Assembly: GCF_014650815.1 (NCBI RefSeq)
Contig: NZ_BMVR01000014.1
Coordinates: 124,001-188,000, forward strand
DNA length: 64,000 nucleotides
Direction: 5' to 3'
Origin: Streptomyces flavofungini
GTDB taxonomy: Bacteria > Actinomycetota > Actinomycetes > Streptomycetales > Streptomycetaceae
The translations under genes were made by a program, and so were the position numbers. Below the pieces are notes generated by a model. That model did not search any database. It was not told where the DNA came from and saw only the letters and a list, made by a program, of their open reading frames with translations. How positions within the stretch are numbered: the first letter of the stretch is position 1; the number at the start of each line of letters is the position of its first letter. Below, in pieces: positions 50,449 through 58,978 of the stretch.

Positions 50449-51207
50449 TCAGCGGCTGAAGACCTCGAACGCCACCGCGGGCCTGCCGCCGAAGCGCGGC
50501 GCGAGCTGCTCGGCGAAGCCGGTGAGGAACGTGCGGCAGTACTTCTCGGGGTCCTCGTCGGTGAGGACCTCGATGTACGCGCGGTGTTCGAGCAGGGACT
50601 GCACGGCCCGCTCCAGACCGGGTGTCGCGTCCACCGCGTGGGTCGGCGCGTTCGTGCCCGCGACGGCGACCCAGCGGACCCCGTTCCACGGTTCGAGGCC
50701 CTGCTCGGTCAGCTCGGGGAAGATCCAGCGGTTGCCCGCGTCGGACGCGGCGTCCAGCGTGGCGCGGCCGACGGCGACGTGGTCGGGGGTGTTCCAGGCG
50801 ACACCGCCCCAGGTGTCGCGGTGGTTGAGGGTGATGACCAGCTCGGGCCTGTGCTTGCGGATGGCGGCGGCGATGTCGCGGCGCAGCGCCGTGCCGTACT
50901 CGATCACCCCGTCCTCGTGGTCGAGGAACTCGACGGTGTCCACGCCGACGACGGCGGCGCCGGCCCGCTGCTCCCGCTCGCGCAGCGGCGCCGCCTCGGC
51001 GGGCGCGAGGGTGTCGATGCCCGCCTCGCCGCGCGTCGCGAGCACGTACACCACCTCGCGCCCGGCGTCGGTCCACGCGGCGATCGCGCCGGAGCAGCCG
51101 TACTCCAGGTCGTCCGGGTGGGCGACGACGGCGAGGGCCCGCTGCCAGTCCTCGGGCATGGGGGCGAGCTGCGTGGGCTCGGCGGCACTGTGCTGCTGGT
51201 CCGTCAT
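50449..51207 (-). CDS. PIG-L family deacetylase
   Basis: This 252-residue LmbE/PIG-L protein carries the zinc motif AHPDD at 29-33, DLEYGCSGAIAAWTDAGREVVYVLATRGEAG, and LNHRDTWGGVAWNTPDHVAVGRATLDAA with the third metal ligand His. This family deacetylates N-acetylglucosaminyl substrates such as mycothiol precursors and glycopeptide intermediates. This copy is not in a recognisable mycothiol locus, so its substrate is unknown. Confidence 0.93.
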   Translation of the reverse strand: MTDQQHSAAEPTQLAPMPEDWQRALAVVAHPDDLEYGCSGAIAAWTDAGREVVYVLATRGEAGIDTLAPAEAAPLREREQRAGAAVVGVDTVEFLDHEDGVIEYGTALRRDIAAAIRKHRPELVITLNHRDTWGGVAWNTPDHVAVGRATLDAASDAGNRWIFPELTEQGLEPWNGVRWVAVAGTNAPTHAVDATPGLERAVQSLLEHRAYIEVLTDEDPEKYCRTFLTGFAEQLAPRFGGRPAVAFEVFSR

Positions 51208-51267
51208 GGCCGCAGCCTAACCGTGCGCGCCGGGCTCCACGAGGTCGCTTCACCAGGTCACACGAGG

Positions 51268-52569
51268 TCAGATCTCGCCGCGCACCAGGCCGATGAGCCG
51301 GTCGAGGACCCTCGGCCCGCTCACCCGCAGCCCGTCGTGCTCGTACTCGTCGGTGACCCAGGTGCGCAGCCCCCGGATCGTCCGGGCGGTGCCCAGGGAG
51401 TGCTCGGTGTCGACGAACAGGTCGTCGTGGTAGACGGCCGCGGCCACCGGGACCTCGTTCGCGGCGAGCCGCGCCGGGTCGTACAGCGCGGGCCAGTCGA
51501 CGCGTTCGGCCAGGAGGTCGGCCGTCTCGCGCAGCGGGCGCAGGGCGGGGTCGGAGTCGAACATCCAGCGCTGCACGGCCTCGCCGGTGAACAGCGGCGG
51601 GGCGCCGTCCGCGAGGCTCTTGCCCGCCTCGAAGCGCGGGAACTCGGCCCGCACCCGCTCGGACGACCAGGCGGTGGGCCGCCCGCCCTGGGCGTAACAG
51701 GCCTCGTGCAGCAGGGCGTACAGCGGCGCGGCGGCGTACGACAGGATGCCGAGGACGGCTTCCTGGAAGGCGTCCGACAGGGCGTGGCCCGCCGGGGTCC
51801 GCACGAAGGCGTCCTCCAGGAGGTAGTGCAGGCGGTGGGTGCCGTCGCCGGTGCCGAGCAGGATGCCGAGGGACTGGAAGGCCTCGATGGTGAACCGGTA
51901 GCCGCCGGGCAGGACGGGCTCGTGCTCGGCCACGTACTCGGCGACGCGGCGGGCCCGTTCGGCGTCCTCGGGGTAACGGGCGTAGTGGGCGAGGGACTTG
52001 CGCTCCATGCGCGGGTACGCGGCCCGGTACACGTCGTCGGCGTGGCCGTCGAGCGTCGGCAGGCCGCCGGTGAGCAGGGCCGCCGACAGTCCCTCGGGCG
52101 CGGTCGACAGGTAGTGCGTGGCGCAGAAGCCGCCGAAGCTCTGGCCGAGAACCGTCCACGGGGCGCCGCCGGTCACCTCGGCCCGGATCGCCTCGCAGTC
52201 GCGCACGATCGCGTCGGCGCGGAAGTGCGCGAGGTAGTCGGCCTGTTCGCGCGGTCCGCCGCGCAGCGGCAGCGTCTGGCGGTTGGCGGGGGTGGAGCTG
52301 CCGGTGCCGCGCTGATCGAGCAGCAGCACCCGGTAGTCGCGCAGCGCGCGCCCGAGCCACGCCTGCTTGCCGCTGAACCGGTTGGCGCCGAAGCCGGGCC
52401 CGCCCTGGAGGTACACCAGCCAGGGCAGCTCCGCGTCCTCGCGCCCCGCGGCGACACACTCCCGCGCGAACACCTCGATCCGCTCACCACCGGGCTCGTC
52501 GTGATCCAGCGGCACACTGAACCGCCGGTCGGTGAGCACGACTCCGGGCTGCCGATAGCTGACGCTCAA
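51268..52569 (-). CDS. Proline iminopeptidase-like alpha/beta hydrolase (peptidase S33)
   Basis: This 433-residue protein starts at TTG 52569 with a strong GGAGGAG 5 nt upstream. The S33 marks are LVYLQGGPGFGANRF (oxyanion GGPG), LLLDQRGTGSSTPAN, nucleophile elbow GQSFGGF, and a C-terminal Asp/His region (VAAAVYHDDLFVDTEHSL). It is longer than monomeric prolyl aminopeptidases (about 310 residues), matching the larger actinobacterial group. It likely removes N-terminal proline or hydrolyses related amides; the substrate is open. Confidence 0.9.
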   Translation of the reverse strand: MSVSYRQPGVVLTDRRFSVPLDHDEPGGERIEVFARECVAAGREDAELPWLVYLQGGPGFGANRFSGKQAWLGRALRDYRVLLLDQRGTGSSTPANRQTLPLRGGPREQADYLAHFRADAIVRDCEAIRAEVTGGAPWTVLGQSFGGFCATHYLSTAPEGLSAALLTGGLPTLDGHADDVYRAAYPRMERKSLAHYARYPEDAERARRVAEYVAEHEPVLPGGYRFTIEAFQSLGILLGTGDGTHRLHYLLEDAFVRTPAGHALSDAFQEAVLGILSYAAAPLYALLHEACYAQGGRPTAWSSERVRAEFPRFEAGKSLADGAPPLFTGEAVQRWMFDSDPALRPLRETADLLAERVDWPALYDPARLAANEVPVAAAVYHDDLFVDTEHSLGTARTIRGLRTWVTDEYEHDGLRVSGPRVLDRLIGLVRGEI

Positions 52570-52773
52570 CGCAACTCCTCCAATGTTCGGGTCGACGGTC
52601 CGTGCCGGGCGACCGTCACGGCCCGTCCGGCGATGACGGACGAGCCCTTGAGGCGATCACTTCAGCCCCGTCCGACGGGAAGGACAAAGACCAGGGCACC
52701 CCCTCCCCAGAGGCGCCCACGCCAGATTACGCTGCGGGGGAAAGCACCGATGATCTACAAGGAGGAACCAGCG

Positions 52774-53529
52774 TTGCGCGTCGCCCTCTTCCTGACGTGT
52801 GTCAACGACACGCTGTATCCAGACACGGGCCGCGCCGTGGTGAAACTCCTGACCAGGCTGGGTGTGGATGTGGACTTCCCGCTGGCGCAGACCTGTTGCG
52901 GCCAGGCCCACTACAACACCGGGTACCGACACCAGGCCGAGCCGCTGGCCCGGCATTTCTCCGATGTATTCGGTGAGTACGACGCCATCGTGACGCCGTC
53001 CGGGTCGTGCGGGGCGATGGTGCGGGAGCTGTATCCGCGGATGGGCGAGCGGGCGCGCGCCGAGGGGCGGGGCGACGGGCTCGCCCGGACGCTGGCGCCC
53101 GTGGTGCCGAAGACGTACGAGCTGACGGAGTTCCTGGTGGACGTGCTCGGCGTGACCGACGTGGGCGCGTACTACCCACACACGGTGACGTACCACCCGA
53201 CCTGTCACGGCCTGCGTTCCCTGGGCCTCGGGGACCGGCCGACGCGGCTGCTCGCGGCGGTGCGGGGGCTCGACCTGGTGGAGCTGCCGGGGGCGACGGA
53301 GTGCTGCGGCTTCGGCGGCACGTTCTCCGTGAAGAACTCCGACGTGTCGGCGGCGATGGGCACGGACAAGGTGCGGGCCGCCGAGTCGACGGGCGCGGAG
53401 CTGCTGTGCGCGGCGGACAACTCCTGCCTGATGCACCTCGGCGGCACGATGGCGCGGCTGCGCACGGCGATGCGGCCGGTGCACCTCGCGGAGATCCTGG
53501 CGAGCACGGAGAAGGAGCCCTGGTCATGA
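52774..53529 (+). CDS. lutA: Lactate utilisation protein A, Fe-S oxidoreductase (LutA/LldE)
   Basis: This 251-residue CCG-domain protein starts at TTG 52774, favoured by AAGGAGG 8 nt upstream and by the family-typical N-terminus RVALFLTCVNDTLYP. ATG 52750 would add 8 residues with poorer RBS placement. Two CCG cysteine clusters appear as FPLAQTCCGQAHYNTGY and ATECCGFGGTFSVKN, plus YHPTCHGLR. LutA works with LutB and LutC to oxidise L-lactate to pyruvate. The operon lutABC follows with ATGA overlaps. Confidence 0.93.
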   Translation: MRVALFLTCVNDTLYPDTGRAVVKLLTRLGVDVDFPLAQTCCGQAHYNTGYRHQAEPLARHFSDVFGEYDAIVTPSGSCGAMVRELYPRMGERARAEGRGDGLARTLAPVVPKTYELTEFLVDVLGVTDVGAYYPHTVTYHPTCHGLRSLGLGDRPTRLLAAVRGLDLVELPGATECCGFGGTFSVKNSDVSAAMGTDKVRAAESTGAELLCAADNSCLMHLGGTMARLRTAMRPVHLAEILASTEKEPWS

Positions 53530-55061
53530 GCGGCACGTATCTCGGGATGCCGGCCTTCCCCGCGGCGGCGCGCGACGCCGTCCGCGATCCGACCCTGCGC
53601 GCCAATCTGCGCCACGCCACCCACACCATCCGCGAGAAACGCGCGAAGGCCGTCGCGGAACTCGACGACTGGGCGCGGCTGCGCGAGGCCGGACGGCAGA
53701 TCAAGGACCACACGCTGCGCCACCTCGGCGACCATCTGGTGCGCCTGGAGGAGAAGGTGACGGCGGCGGGCGGCACCGTGCACTGGGCCGCCGACGCGGA
53801 CGAGGCCAACCGGATCGTCACCGATCTGGTCCGGGCCACCGGCGAGCGCGAGGTGGTCAAGGTCAAGTCGATGGCCACGCAGGAGATCGGCCTCAACGAA
53901 GCCCTGGAGGCCGCGGGCATCCGCGCCTACGAGACCGACCTCGCCGAGCTGATCGTGCAGCTCGGCGAGGACCGCCCTTCGCACATCCTCGTACCCGCCA
54001 TCCACCGCAACCGCGGCGAGATCCGCGACATCTTCGCGCGGGAGATGGAACGCTGGGGCCGCCCCGCCCCGGACGGCCTGACGGACGCGCCCGCCGAGCT
54101 GGCCGAGGCCGCCCGGCTGCATCTGCGGGAGAAGTTCCTGCGCGCCAAGGTCGGCGTCTCGGGGGCGAACTTCATGGTCGCCGAGACCGGCACCATGGTG
54201 ATCGTGGAGTCGGAGGGCAACGGGCGGATGTGCCTGACGCTGCCCGAGACGCTGATCTCCGTGGTCGGCATCGAGAAGGTCGTGCCGACCTGGCGGGACC
54301 TGGAAGTGTTCCTGCAGACCCTGCCGCGCTCCTCGACGGCCGAGCGCATGAACCCGTACACGTCGATGTGGACCGGTACGACGGACGGCGACGGGCCCGC
54401 CGCCTTCCACCTCGTCCTCCTCGACAACGGCCGCACCGACACCCTCGCCGACGACGTCGGCCGCCAGGCCCTGCGCTGCATCCGCTGCTCGGCCTGCCTG
54501 AACGTCTGCCCCGTCTACGAACGGGCCGGAGGGCACGCCTACGGCTCCGTCTACCCGGGCCCCATCGGCGCCATCCTCAGCCCCCAACTGCGCGGCACCG
54601 CCAGCGAGATCGACGCGTCGCTCCCCTACGCCTCCAGCCTCTGCGGCGCCTGCTACGAAGTGTGCCCGGTCGCCATCGACATCCCCGAAGTCCTGGTGCA
54701 CCTGCGCGAACGCGTCGTCCAGGGCGGCGAGTTCACCCGCCACGGCGCGAAGACGACCCTCAGGCCCGCCCGCGGCCACGCGGCCGAACGGGCCGCCATG
54801 CGCGCGGCGGGCCTGGTCTTCGCCCGGCCCGGCCTGCTGCGGGCCGGGCAGCGCCTCGCCGCCCGCACCCGCCGCGCACACCCCCGGACGCTGCCGGGGC
54901 CCGGCCGGGCGTGGAGCGCGACGCGGGATCTGCCGACGGTGCCCAAGGAGCCGTTCCGGGACTGGTGGCAGCGCACCCAGGGGCATACCACGGGATCCGC
55001 GGACGCGTCCGGCGCGGCATCCGCCGAGGGACGCACCGATGACGGGAAGGCGGGCGCATGA
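53526..55061 (+). CDS. lutB: Lactate utilisation protein B, ferredoxin-domain subunit (LutB/LldF)
   Basis: This 511-residue protein overlaps LutA by ATGA. The N-terminal domain is LUD-type (MATQEIGLNEALEAAGI, FMVAETGTMVIVESEGNGRMCLTLPETLISVVGIEKVVP). The C-terminal third has two 4Fe-4S motifs, CIRCSACLNVCPVYE and CGACYEVCPVAIDIPE. This is the LutB layout; the length exceeds the roughly 475-residue norm because of a polar, Ala/Gly-rich C-terminal tail. It transfers electrons from lactate oxidation. Confidence 0.95.
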   Translation: MSGTYLGMPAFPAAARDAVRDPTLRANLRHATHTIREKRAKAVAELDDWARLREAGRQIKDHTLRHLGDHLVRLEEKVTAAGGTVHWAADADEANRIVTDLVRATGEREVVKVKSMATQEIGLNEALEAAGIRAYETDLAELIVQLGEDRPSHILVPAIHRNRGEIRDIFAREMERWGRPAPDGLTDAPAELAEAARLHLREKFLRAKVGVSGANFMVAETGTMVIVESEGNGRMCLTLPETLISVVGIEKVVPTWRDLEVFLQTLPRSSTAERMNPYTSMWTGTTDGDGPAAFHLVLLDNGRTDTLADDVGRQALRCIRCSACLNVCPVYERAGGHAYGSVYPGPIGAILSPQLRGTASEIDASLPYASSLCGACYEVCPVAIDIPEVLVHLRERVVQGGEFTRHGAKTTLRPARGHAAERAAMRAAGLVFARPGLLRAGQRLAARTRRAHPRTLPGPGRAWSATRDLPTVPKEPFRDWWQRTQGHTTGSADASGAASAEGRTDDGKAGA

Positions 55062-55714
55062 CCTCCAGGGACATCATCCTGGGCCGTATCGGGCGGGCCC
55101 TCGGGCCGGTCCCCGACGAGCCGTACGACACGGCCGTCGACCGGGACTACGCGCGCGTGCACGGCGAACGCACCGCCGAGCAGACCGTCGACCTGCTCGC
55201 CGAGAACCTCGCCGACTACCGGGCGCTCGTGCACCGCACGGACCAAGCGGGCCTGCCGGACCTGCTGCTGCGGCTCCTGTCCGGGCGCGGCGCCCGGCAC
55301 GTCCTCGTGCCGCCCGCCCTGCCGCCGGAGTGGCTGGCCGCCGCCGATCCGGTCCGCGTCCACGACCGGGCCGCGGCCGGTGTCGACGAGCTGGACCGGG
55401 CCGACAGCGTCGTCACCGGCTGCGCGGTCGCCGTCGCCGAGACCGGCACCCTCGTCCTCGACGGCTCCCCGGACCAGGGCCGCCGCCGCATCACCCTGAT
55501 CCCCGACCACCACATCTGCGTCGTCCGCGTACCCGGCCAGGTCGTCTCCTCCGTCCCCGAGGCCCTGGAGCGGCTCGACCCGCTTCGGCCCCTCACCTGG
55601 ATCTCCGGTCCGTCCGCGACCAGCGACATCGAACTCGACCGCGTCGAGGGCGTGCACGGGCCGCGCACGCTGGAGGTGGTGCTGGTGAGCGGGAGCCCCG
55701 GAGCGGGCGCCTGA
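55058..55714 (+). CDS. lutC: Lactate utilisation protein C (LutC/LldG)
   Basis: This 218-residue LUD-domain protein starts with an ATGA overlap after LutB. It has RDIILGRIGRALG at the N-terminus and VTGCAVAVAETGTLVLDGSPDQGRRRITLIPDHHICVV, IELDRVEGVHGPRTLEVVLV at the C-terminus, typical of LutC. It completes the three-subunit L-lactate oxidation complex. No lactate permease or dedicated regulator lies in the window. Confidence 0.95.
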   Translation: MTSRDIILGRIGRALGPVPDEPYDTAVDRDYARVHGERTAEQTVDLLAENLADYRALVHRTDQAGLPDLLLRLLSGRGARHVLVPPALPPEWLAAADPVRVHDRAAAGVDELDRADSVVTGCAVAVAETGTLVLDGSPDQGRRRITLIPDHHICVVRVPGQVVSSVPEALERLDPLRPLTWISGPSATSDIELDRVEGVHGPRTLEVVLVSGSPGAGA

Positions 55715-55721
55715 GCGGTCG

Positions 55722-55751
55722 CCGCGCGTGTGCGGGGACGATCACGCGCGG
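55722..55751 (+). terminator. Hairpin after lutC
   Basis: CCGCGCGTG (55722-55730) and CACGCGCGG (55743-55751) form a 9-bp stem with a 12-nt loop, 7 nt after the lutC stop and 13 nt before the next gene. It probably separates lutABC from the betaine ATPase gene. Confidence 0.55.
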
Positions 55752-55764
55752 TTAGCGTGAGGGA

Positions 55765-56928
55765 ATGATCCGGTTCGAGCAGGTGACCAAGCGTTACCCG
55801 GACGGCACCACGGCCGTGGACGACCTCTCCTTCGAGGTCGCCGAGGGAGAGCTGGTCACGCTCGTCGGCCCGTCCGGCTGCGGCAAGACCACCACGATGA
55901 TGATGGTGAACCGGCTGATCGAGCCGACCTCCGGCCGCATCTACGTCAACGGCGAGGACATCGCCGCCGTCGACCCCGTACGGTTGCGGCGCCGCATCGG
56001 GTACGTCATCCAGCAGGTCGGCCTCTTCCCGCACCGCACCGTCCTCGACAACACGGCCACCGTGCCCGCCCTCGTCGGCTGGAAGCGGGCCAAGGCGCGG
56101 GCGCGCGCCGCCGAACTCCTCGACCTGGTCGGCCTCGACCCGAAGACGTACGGCACGCGCTACCCCGAGCAGCTCTCCGGCGGGCAGCGCCAGCGCGTCG
56201 GCGTGGCCCGCGCGCTCGCCGCCGACCCGCCGGTGCTCCTGATGGACGAACCGTTCGGCGCCGTCGACCCGGTGGTCCGGGAACGGCTGCAGAACGAGTT
56301 CCTGAACCTCCAGCGCACCGTCCGCAAGACCGTCCTGATGGTCACCCACGACATCGAGGAAGCCGTACGGCTCGGCGACCGCGTCGCCGTGTACGGGCAG
56401 GGGCGCATCGAGCAGTTCGACACGCCGGGCGCCGTGCTCGGCACCCCCGCCACACCGTACGTGGCCAGGTTCGTCGGCGCCGACCGCGGCCTGAAGCGGC
56501 TCTCGGTCACCGCGATCGAGGTCGACGACCTGGAACAGCCGCCCGTCGCCCGCCTCGACGAATCCGCCGCGCACGCCGCGGCCCGGCTGCGCGGGGACGA
56601 CGCCCGCTGGGCGATGGTCCTCAACGAGGGCGGCGATCTGCACGGCTGGGTCGGCGTCGACGAGGTCGCCCTCGCCGGGGACGACGCCACCGTCGGCGAC
56701 CTGGCGCACCGCATGAACGCCTGGGTGCCCGTCGGCGCACCCCTGAAGCAGGCGTTCGGCGTGATGCTCCAGCACGACGCCGGCTGGGTCGCCGTCGTGG
56801 ACGGCGCCCGCTTCGTCGGCGTCCTCACCCCGGCGAAGCTGCATGAGGCGCTGCGGCGCTCGGTGGACGCGGATGCCCACGGCGTGGGGCGGGGGGACGT
56901 GGAGTTCGACTCGGTCGCCGACGCGTAG
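55765..56928 (+). CDS. Glycine betaine/choline ABC transporter ATPase (OpuCA/ProV-type)
   Basis: This 387-residue ATPase has Walker A GPSGCGKT at 35-42, IGYVIQQVGLFPHRTVLDN, signature QLSGGQRQRVGVARAL and Walker B LLMDEPFGAVDP. A C-terminal tandem CBS-like segment follows (EVALAGDDATVGDLAHRMNAWVPVGAPLKQAFGVMLQHDAGWVAVVDGARFVGVLTPAKL), as in OpuA/OpuC proteins that gate on ionic strength. Its permease and binding-protein genes lie on the opposite strand in convergent orientation, separated by a heptamer repeat. Confidence 0.93.
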   Translation: MIRFEQVTKRYPDGTTAVDDLSFEVAEGELVTLVGPSGCGKTTTMMMVNRLIEPTSGRIYVNGEDIAAVDPVRLRRRIGYVIQQVGLFPHRTVLDNTATVPALVGWKRAKARARAAELLDLVGLDPKTYGTRYPEQLSGGQRQRVGVARALAADPPVLLMDEPFGAVDPVVRERLQNEFLNLQRTVRKTVLMVTHDIEEAVRLGDRVAVYGQGRIEQFDTPGAVLGTPATPYVARFVGADRGLKRLSVTAIEVDDLEQPPVARLDESAAHAAARLRGDDARWAMVLNEGGDLHGWVGVDEVALAGDDATVGDLAHRMNAWVPVGAPLKQAFGVMLQHDAGWVAVVDGARFVGVLTPAKLHEALRRSVDADAHGVGRGDVEFDSVADA

Positions 56929-57257
56929 CGCCTGGCCGGCGCGGGGTGGGCGGGGGTCCCCTGCGGGGGGCTCTTGGCTGCGCCAGGGCTGGGGTTTGTC
57001 TGGTGGCTTTCGTTTTTTGGCTGCGCCATGGCTGAGGGGTGTTTGGCACCGCCGGAATGCTTGTGGGGGGGGTGTTCACCGTTGCGGCGGAGAAGGGAGC
57101 CCCGTCCGGGGAGCAGCGGCCAGCGGCCAGCGGGCAGCGGGCAGCGGGCAGCGGGCAGCGGGCAGCGGGCAGCGGGCAGCGGGCAGCGGGCAGCGGGCAG
57201 CGGGCAGCGGGCAGCGGGCAGCGGGCAGCGGGCAGCGGGCAGGCGTAACTGCGGGAG
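56929..57257. repeat. Convergent intergenic region with 18-copy heptamer microsatellite
   Basis: Eighteen 7-bp units span 57114-57239: two CAGCGGC followed by sixteen CAGCGGG, uninterrupted, then CAGGCG. Upstream, 56974-57050 holds an imperfect direct repeat TTGGCTGCGCCA(G/T)GGCTG. There is no gene. The tract lies 19 nt from the binding-protein stop. Long perfect heptamer tracts are prone to slippage, so copy number should vary among strains. Confidence 0.92.
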
Positions 57258-58304
57258 CTACAGCAGGTTCTTGGTCTCCAAGTACTTCTTCGCCACGTCC
57301 TCCGGCAGGCGGCGCCAGCTGTCCACCTGTCTGTTGAGGTCCGCCAGGTCCTTCGTCGTCAGGACCGTGTTGAGGCGGGCCAGGGCCCGGGAGACGCCCT
57401 TGCTGCCCGCGCGGGAGCGGTTGACCACCGGGACGATGTAGTCGGCGTTCTGGAGGTGCTTGTCGTCGGCCAGGAGGACCAGGCCGAACTCGTCGAGCGT
57501 GGCGTCCGTCGTCGTGGTGAGCACCATCTGGTCCTGGCCGCTCTCCACCGCCTTCTTGGCCTGGGTGGTGCCGACGCCCTTGGGGTCCACGCCGGTGACG
57601 TCGATGCCGTAGACCTTCTTCAGGCCCGGTTCGCAGTACGGGCGCTGTACGCATTCGTCGCCCGCGGCGAGCCGGACCTTCAGGCCGGACTCGCCGAGGT
57701 CGCTGAGGGACTTCAGGCGGTGCTCGCGCGCGTACGCCGCGGTGACGGCGAACGCGTTCTGGTCCACGGCCCGGCCGGGGTCGAGGACGGTGAGGCCGCG
57801 GGGTGCGGCGAGCTTCCGCAGGGCCTTCATGGTGGTGTCCAGGTCGGGCGAGCCGACGGGCTTGGCGTCGGCGCCGTTGACCTTCGCGTTGAGCCAGTCG
57901 GCGAACGTGGCGGCGTACTCGGGTACGACGTCGATCTGCCCGGACTCCAGGGCGGGTTCGTACAGTTCGCGGTTGGCGACGGACAGGATCTCGGTGCCGT
58001 ACCCCGCCTTCCTCAGCAGCAGGGAGTACATCTGCGCGAGCAGGTCGCTCTCCGTGAAGCCCGCGGAGCCGACGACGAGGTGCTTGCTGTCGCCGGGCGG
58101 CGCCGTGACCGCGTCCTGGTTCTCCAGGGTCGGGCCCGAGTCGCAAGCGGAGGCGAGCAGCGCGGCGGCCGCGACGAGGACGCCGCAGCGGAGGCGGCGA
58201 GCCGGGCCGCGCCCGCCGCTCGGCCCGCGCGCACGACCCACACGGCCCACTCGGCCCACTCGGCCCACTCGGCCTATGGGGCTCACTGCCCTCACCCCAC
58301 TCAC
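57258..58304 (-). CDS. Glycine betaine/choline ABC transporter substrate-binding lipoprotein (OpuCC/ProX-type)
   Basis: This protein has 348 residues. I chose GTG 58304 for its GTGA overlap with the permease stop. The N-terminus has GRVGRVGRVGRVGR from a CGGCCCACT nucleotide repeat. A lipobox follows (LLASAC). The OpuAC-type core shows VGSAGFTESDLLAQMYSLLLRKAGYGTEILSV, SGQIDVVPEYAATFADWLN, and NADYIVPVVNRSRAG. The quaternary-amine aromatic cage cannot be confirmed by eye. Each N-terminal repeat contains an in-frame GTG, so the true start is uncertain by several residues. Confidence 0.9.
   Translation of the reverse strand: MSGVRAVSPIGRVGRVGRVGRVGRARGPSGGRGPARRLRCGVLVAAAALLASACDSGPTLENQDAVTAPPGDSKHLVVGSAGFTESDLLAQMYSLLLRKAGYGTEILSVANRELYEPALESGQIDVVPEYAATFADWLNAKVNGADAKPVGSPDLDTTMKALRKLAAPRGLTVLDPGRAVDQNAFAVTAAYAREHRLKSLSDLGESGLKVRLAAGDECVQRPYCEPGLKKVYGIDVTGVDPKGVGTTQAKKAVESGQDQMVLTTTTDATLDEFGLVLLADDKHLQNADYIVPVVNRSRAGSKGVSRALARLNTVLTTKDLADLNRQVDSWRRLPEDVAKKYLETKNLL
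58234..58278. repeat. 9-bp coding repeat in binding-protein N-terminus
   Basis: CGGCCCACT occurs perfectly at 58243-58251, 58252-58260 and 58261-58269, with degenerate flanking copies at 58234-58242 and 58270-58278. In the reverse frame each unit encodes a Gly-Arg-Val repeat and supplies a potential GTG start codon. Confidence 0.88.
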
Positions 58305-58978
58305 CCCTTCCCCGTCTTCCGCGCCCACCCGGGCGCCAGCCGCTCGACGGCCTCGAAGACGCCCTCGACCAGGAGGGCGAACACGGCGACGAGCACCGCG
58401 CCCGCCACCACCTGCGGCGTGCTGGCCAGGTTGAAGCCGGCCGTGATGATGCGGCCGAGGCCGCCGCCGCCCGCGAGCGCGGCGATGGTCGCGGTGGCGA
58501 CGAGTTGGACGGCCGCGATGCGGACGCCGCTCATGATCAGGGGCAGGGCGAGCGGCGCCTCGACCCGCCAGAGCATCTGCCGTCCCGTCATGCCCATCCC
58601 GCGCGCGGCCTGCACGACGCTGCGGTCGACTCCGCGCATGCCGACGTAGGCGTTGGTGAGGAGCGGTGGCACGGCGAACAGGACCAGGGCGACGACGGTG
58701 GGCCCCTCGCCCCACTTGCCGAGCGGGGTGAGGAGGAGCAGCACCAGGACCGCGAAGGTCGGCACGGCGCGGCCGACGTTGGAGATGTTCACGGCGAGCG
58801 CGCCGCCCCTGCCGAGGTGGCCGAGGACGAGGGCGACGGGCAGCGCGATGAGGCAGCTGATCAGGAGGCAGACGACGGTGAGGACGAGGTGCTGGCCGAG
58901 CCGGTGCCAGATGCCGTCGTCGCCCGCCCAGTGCGCGGAGTCGGTGAGCCAGTCCCAGGCGTCGGTGAGGGTCTTCAT
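58301..58978 (-). CDS. Glycine betaine/choline ABC transporter permease (OpuC-type)
   Basis: This 225-residue permease starts at ATG 58978. Helices include VLTVVCLLISCLIALPVALVLGH, TFAVLVLLLLTP, and VVALVLFAVPPLLTNAY, followed by the EAA loop SVVQAARGMGMTGRQMLWRVEAPLALPLIMSGVRIAAVQLVATATIAAL. These are standard OpuCB/OpuCD features. It overlaps the other permease by ATGA and the binding protein by GTGA. Confidence 0.93.
   Translation of the reverse strand: MKTLTDAWDWLTDSAHWAGDDGIWHRLGQHLVLTVVCLLISCLIALPVALVLGHLGRGGALAVNISNVGRAVPTFAVLVLLLLTPLGKWGEGPTVVALVLFAVPPLLTNAYVGMRGVDRSVVQAARGMGMTGRQMLWRVEAPLALPLIMSGVRIAAVQLVATATIAALAGGGGLGRIITAGFNLASTPQVVAGAVLVAVFALLVEGVFEAVERLAPGWARKTGKG

Noticed and set aside
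57114..57239. Proline/arginine-rich coding sequence from the heptamer tract
   Set aside because: A 7-bp unit reads all frames in turn, there is no start or RBS, and the tract lies outside the binding-protein stop.
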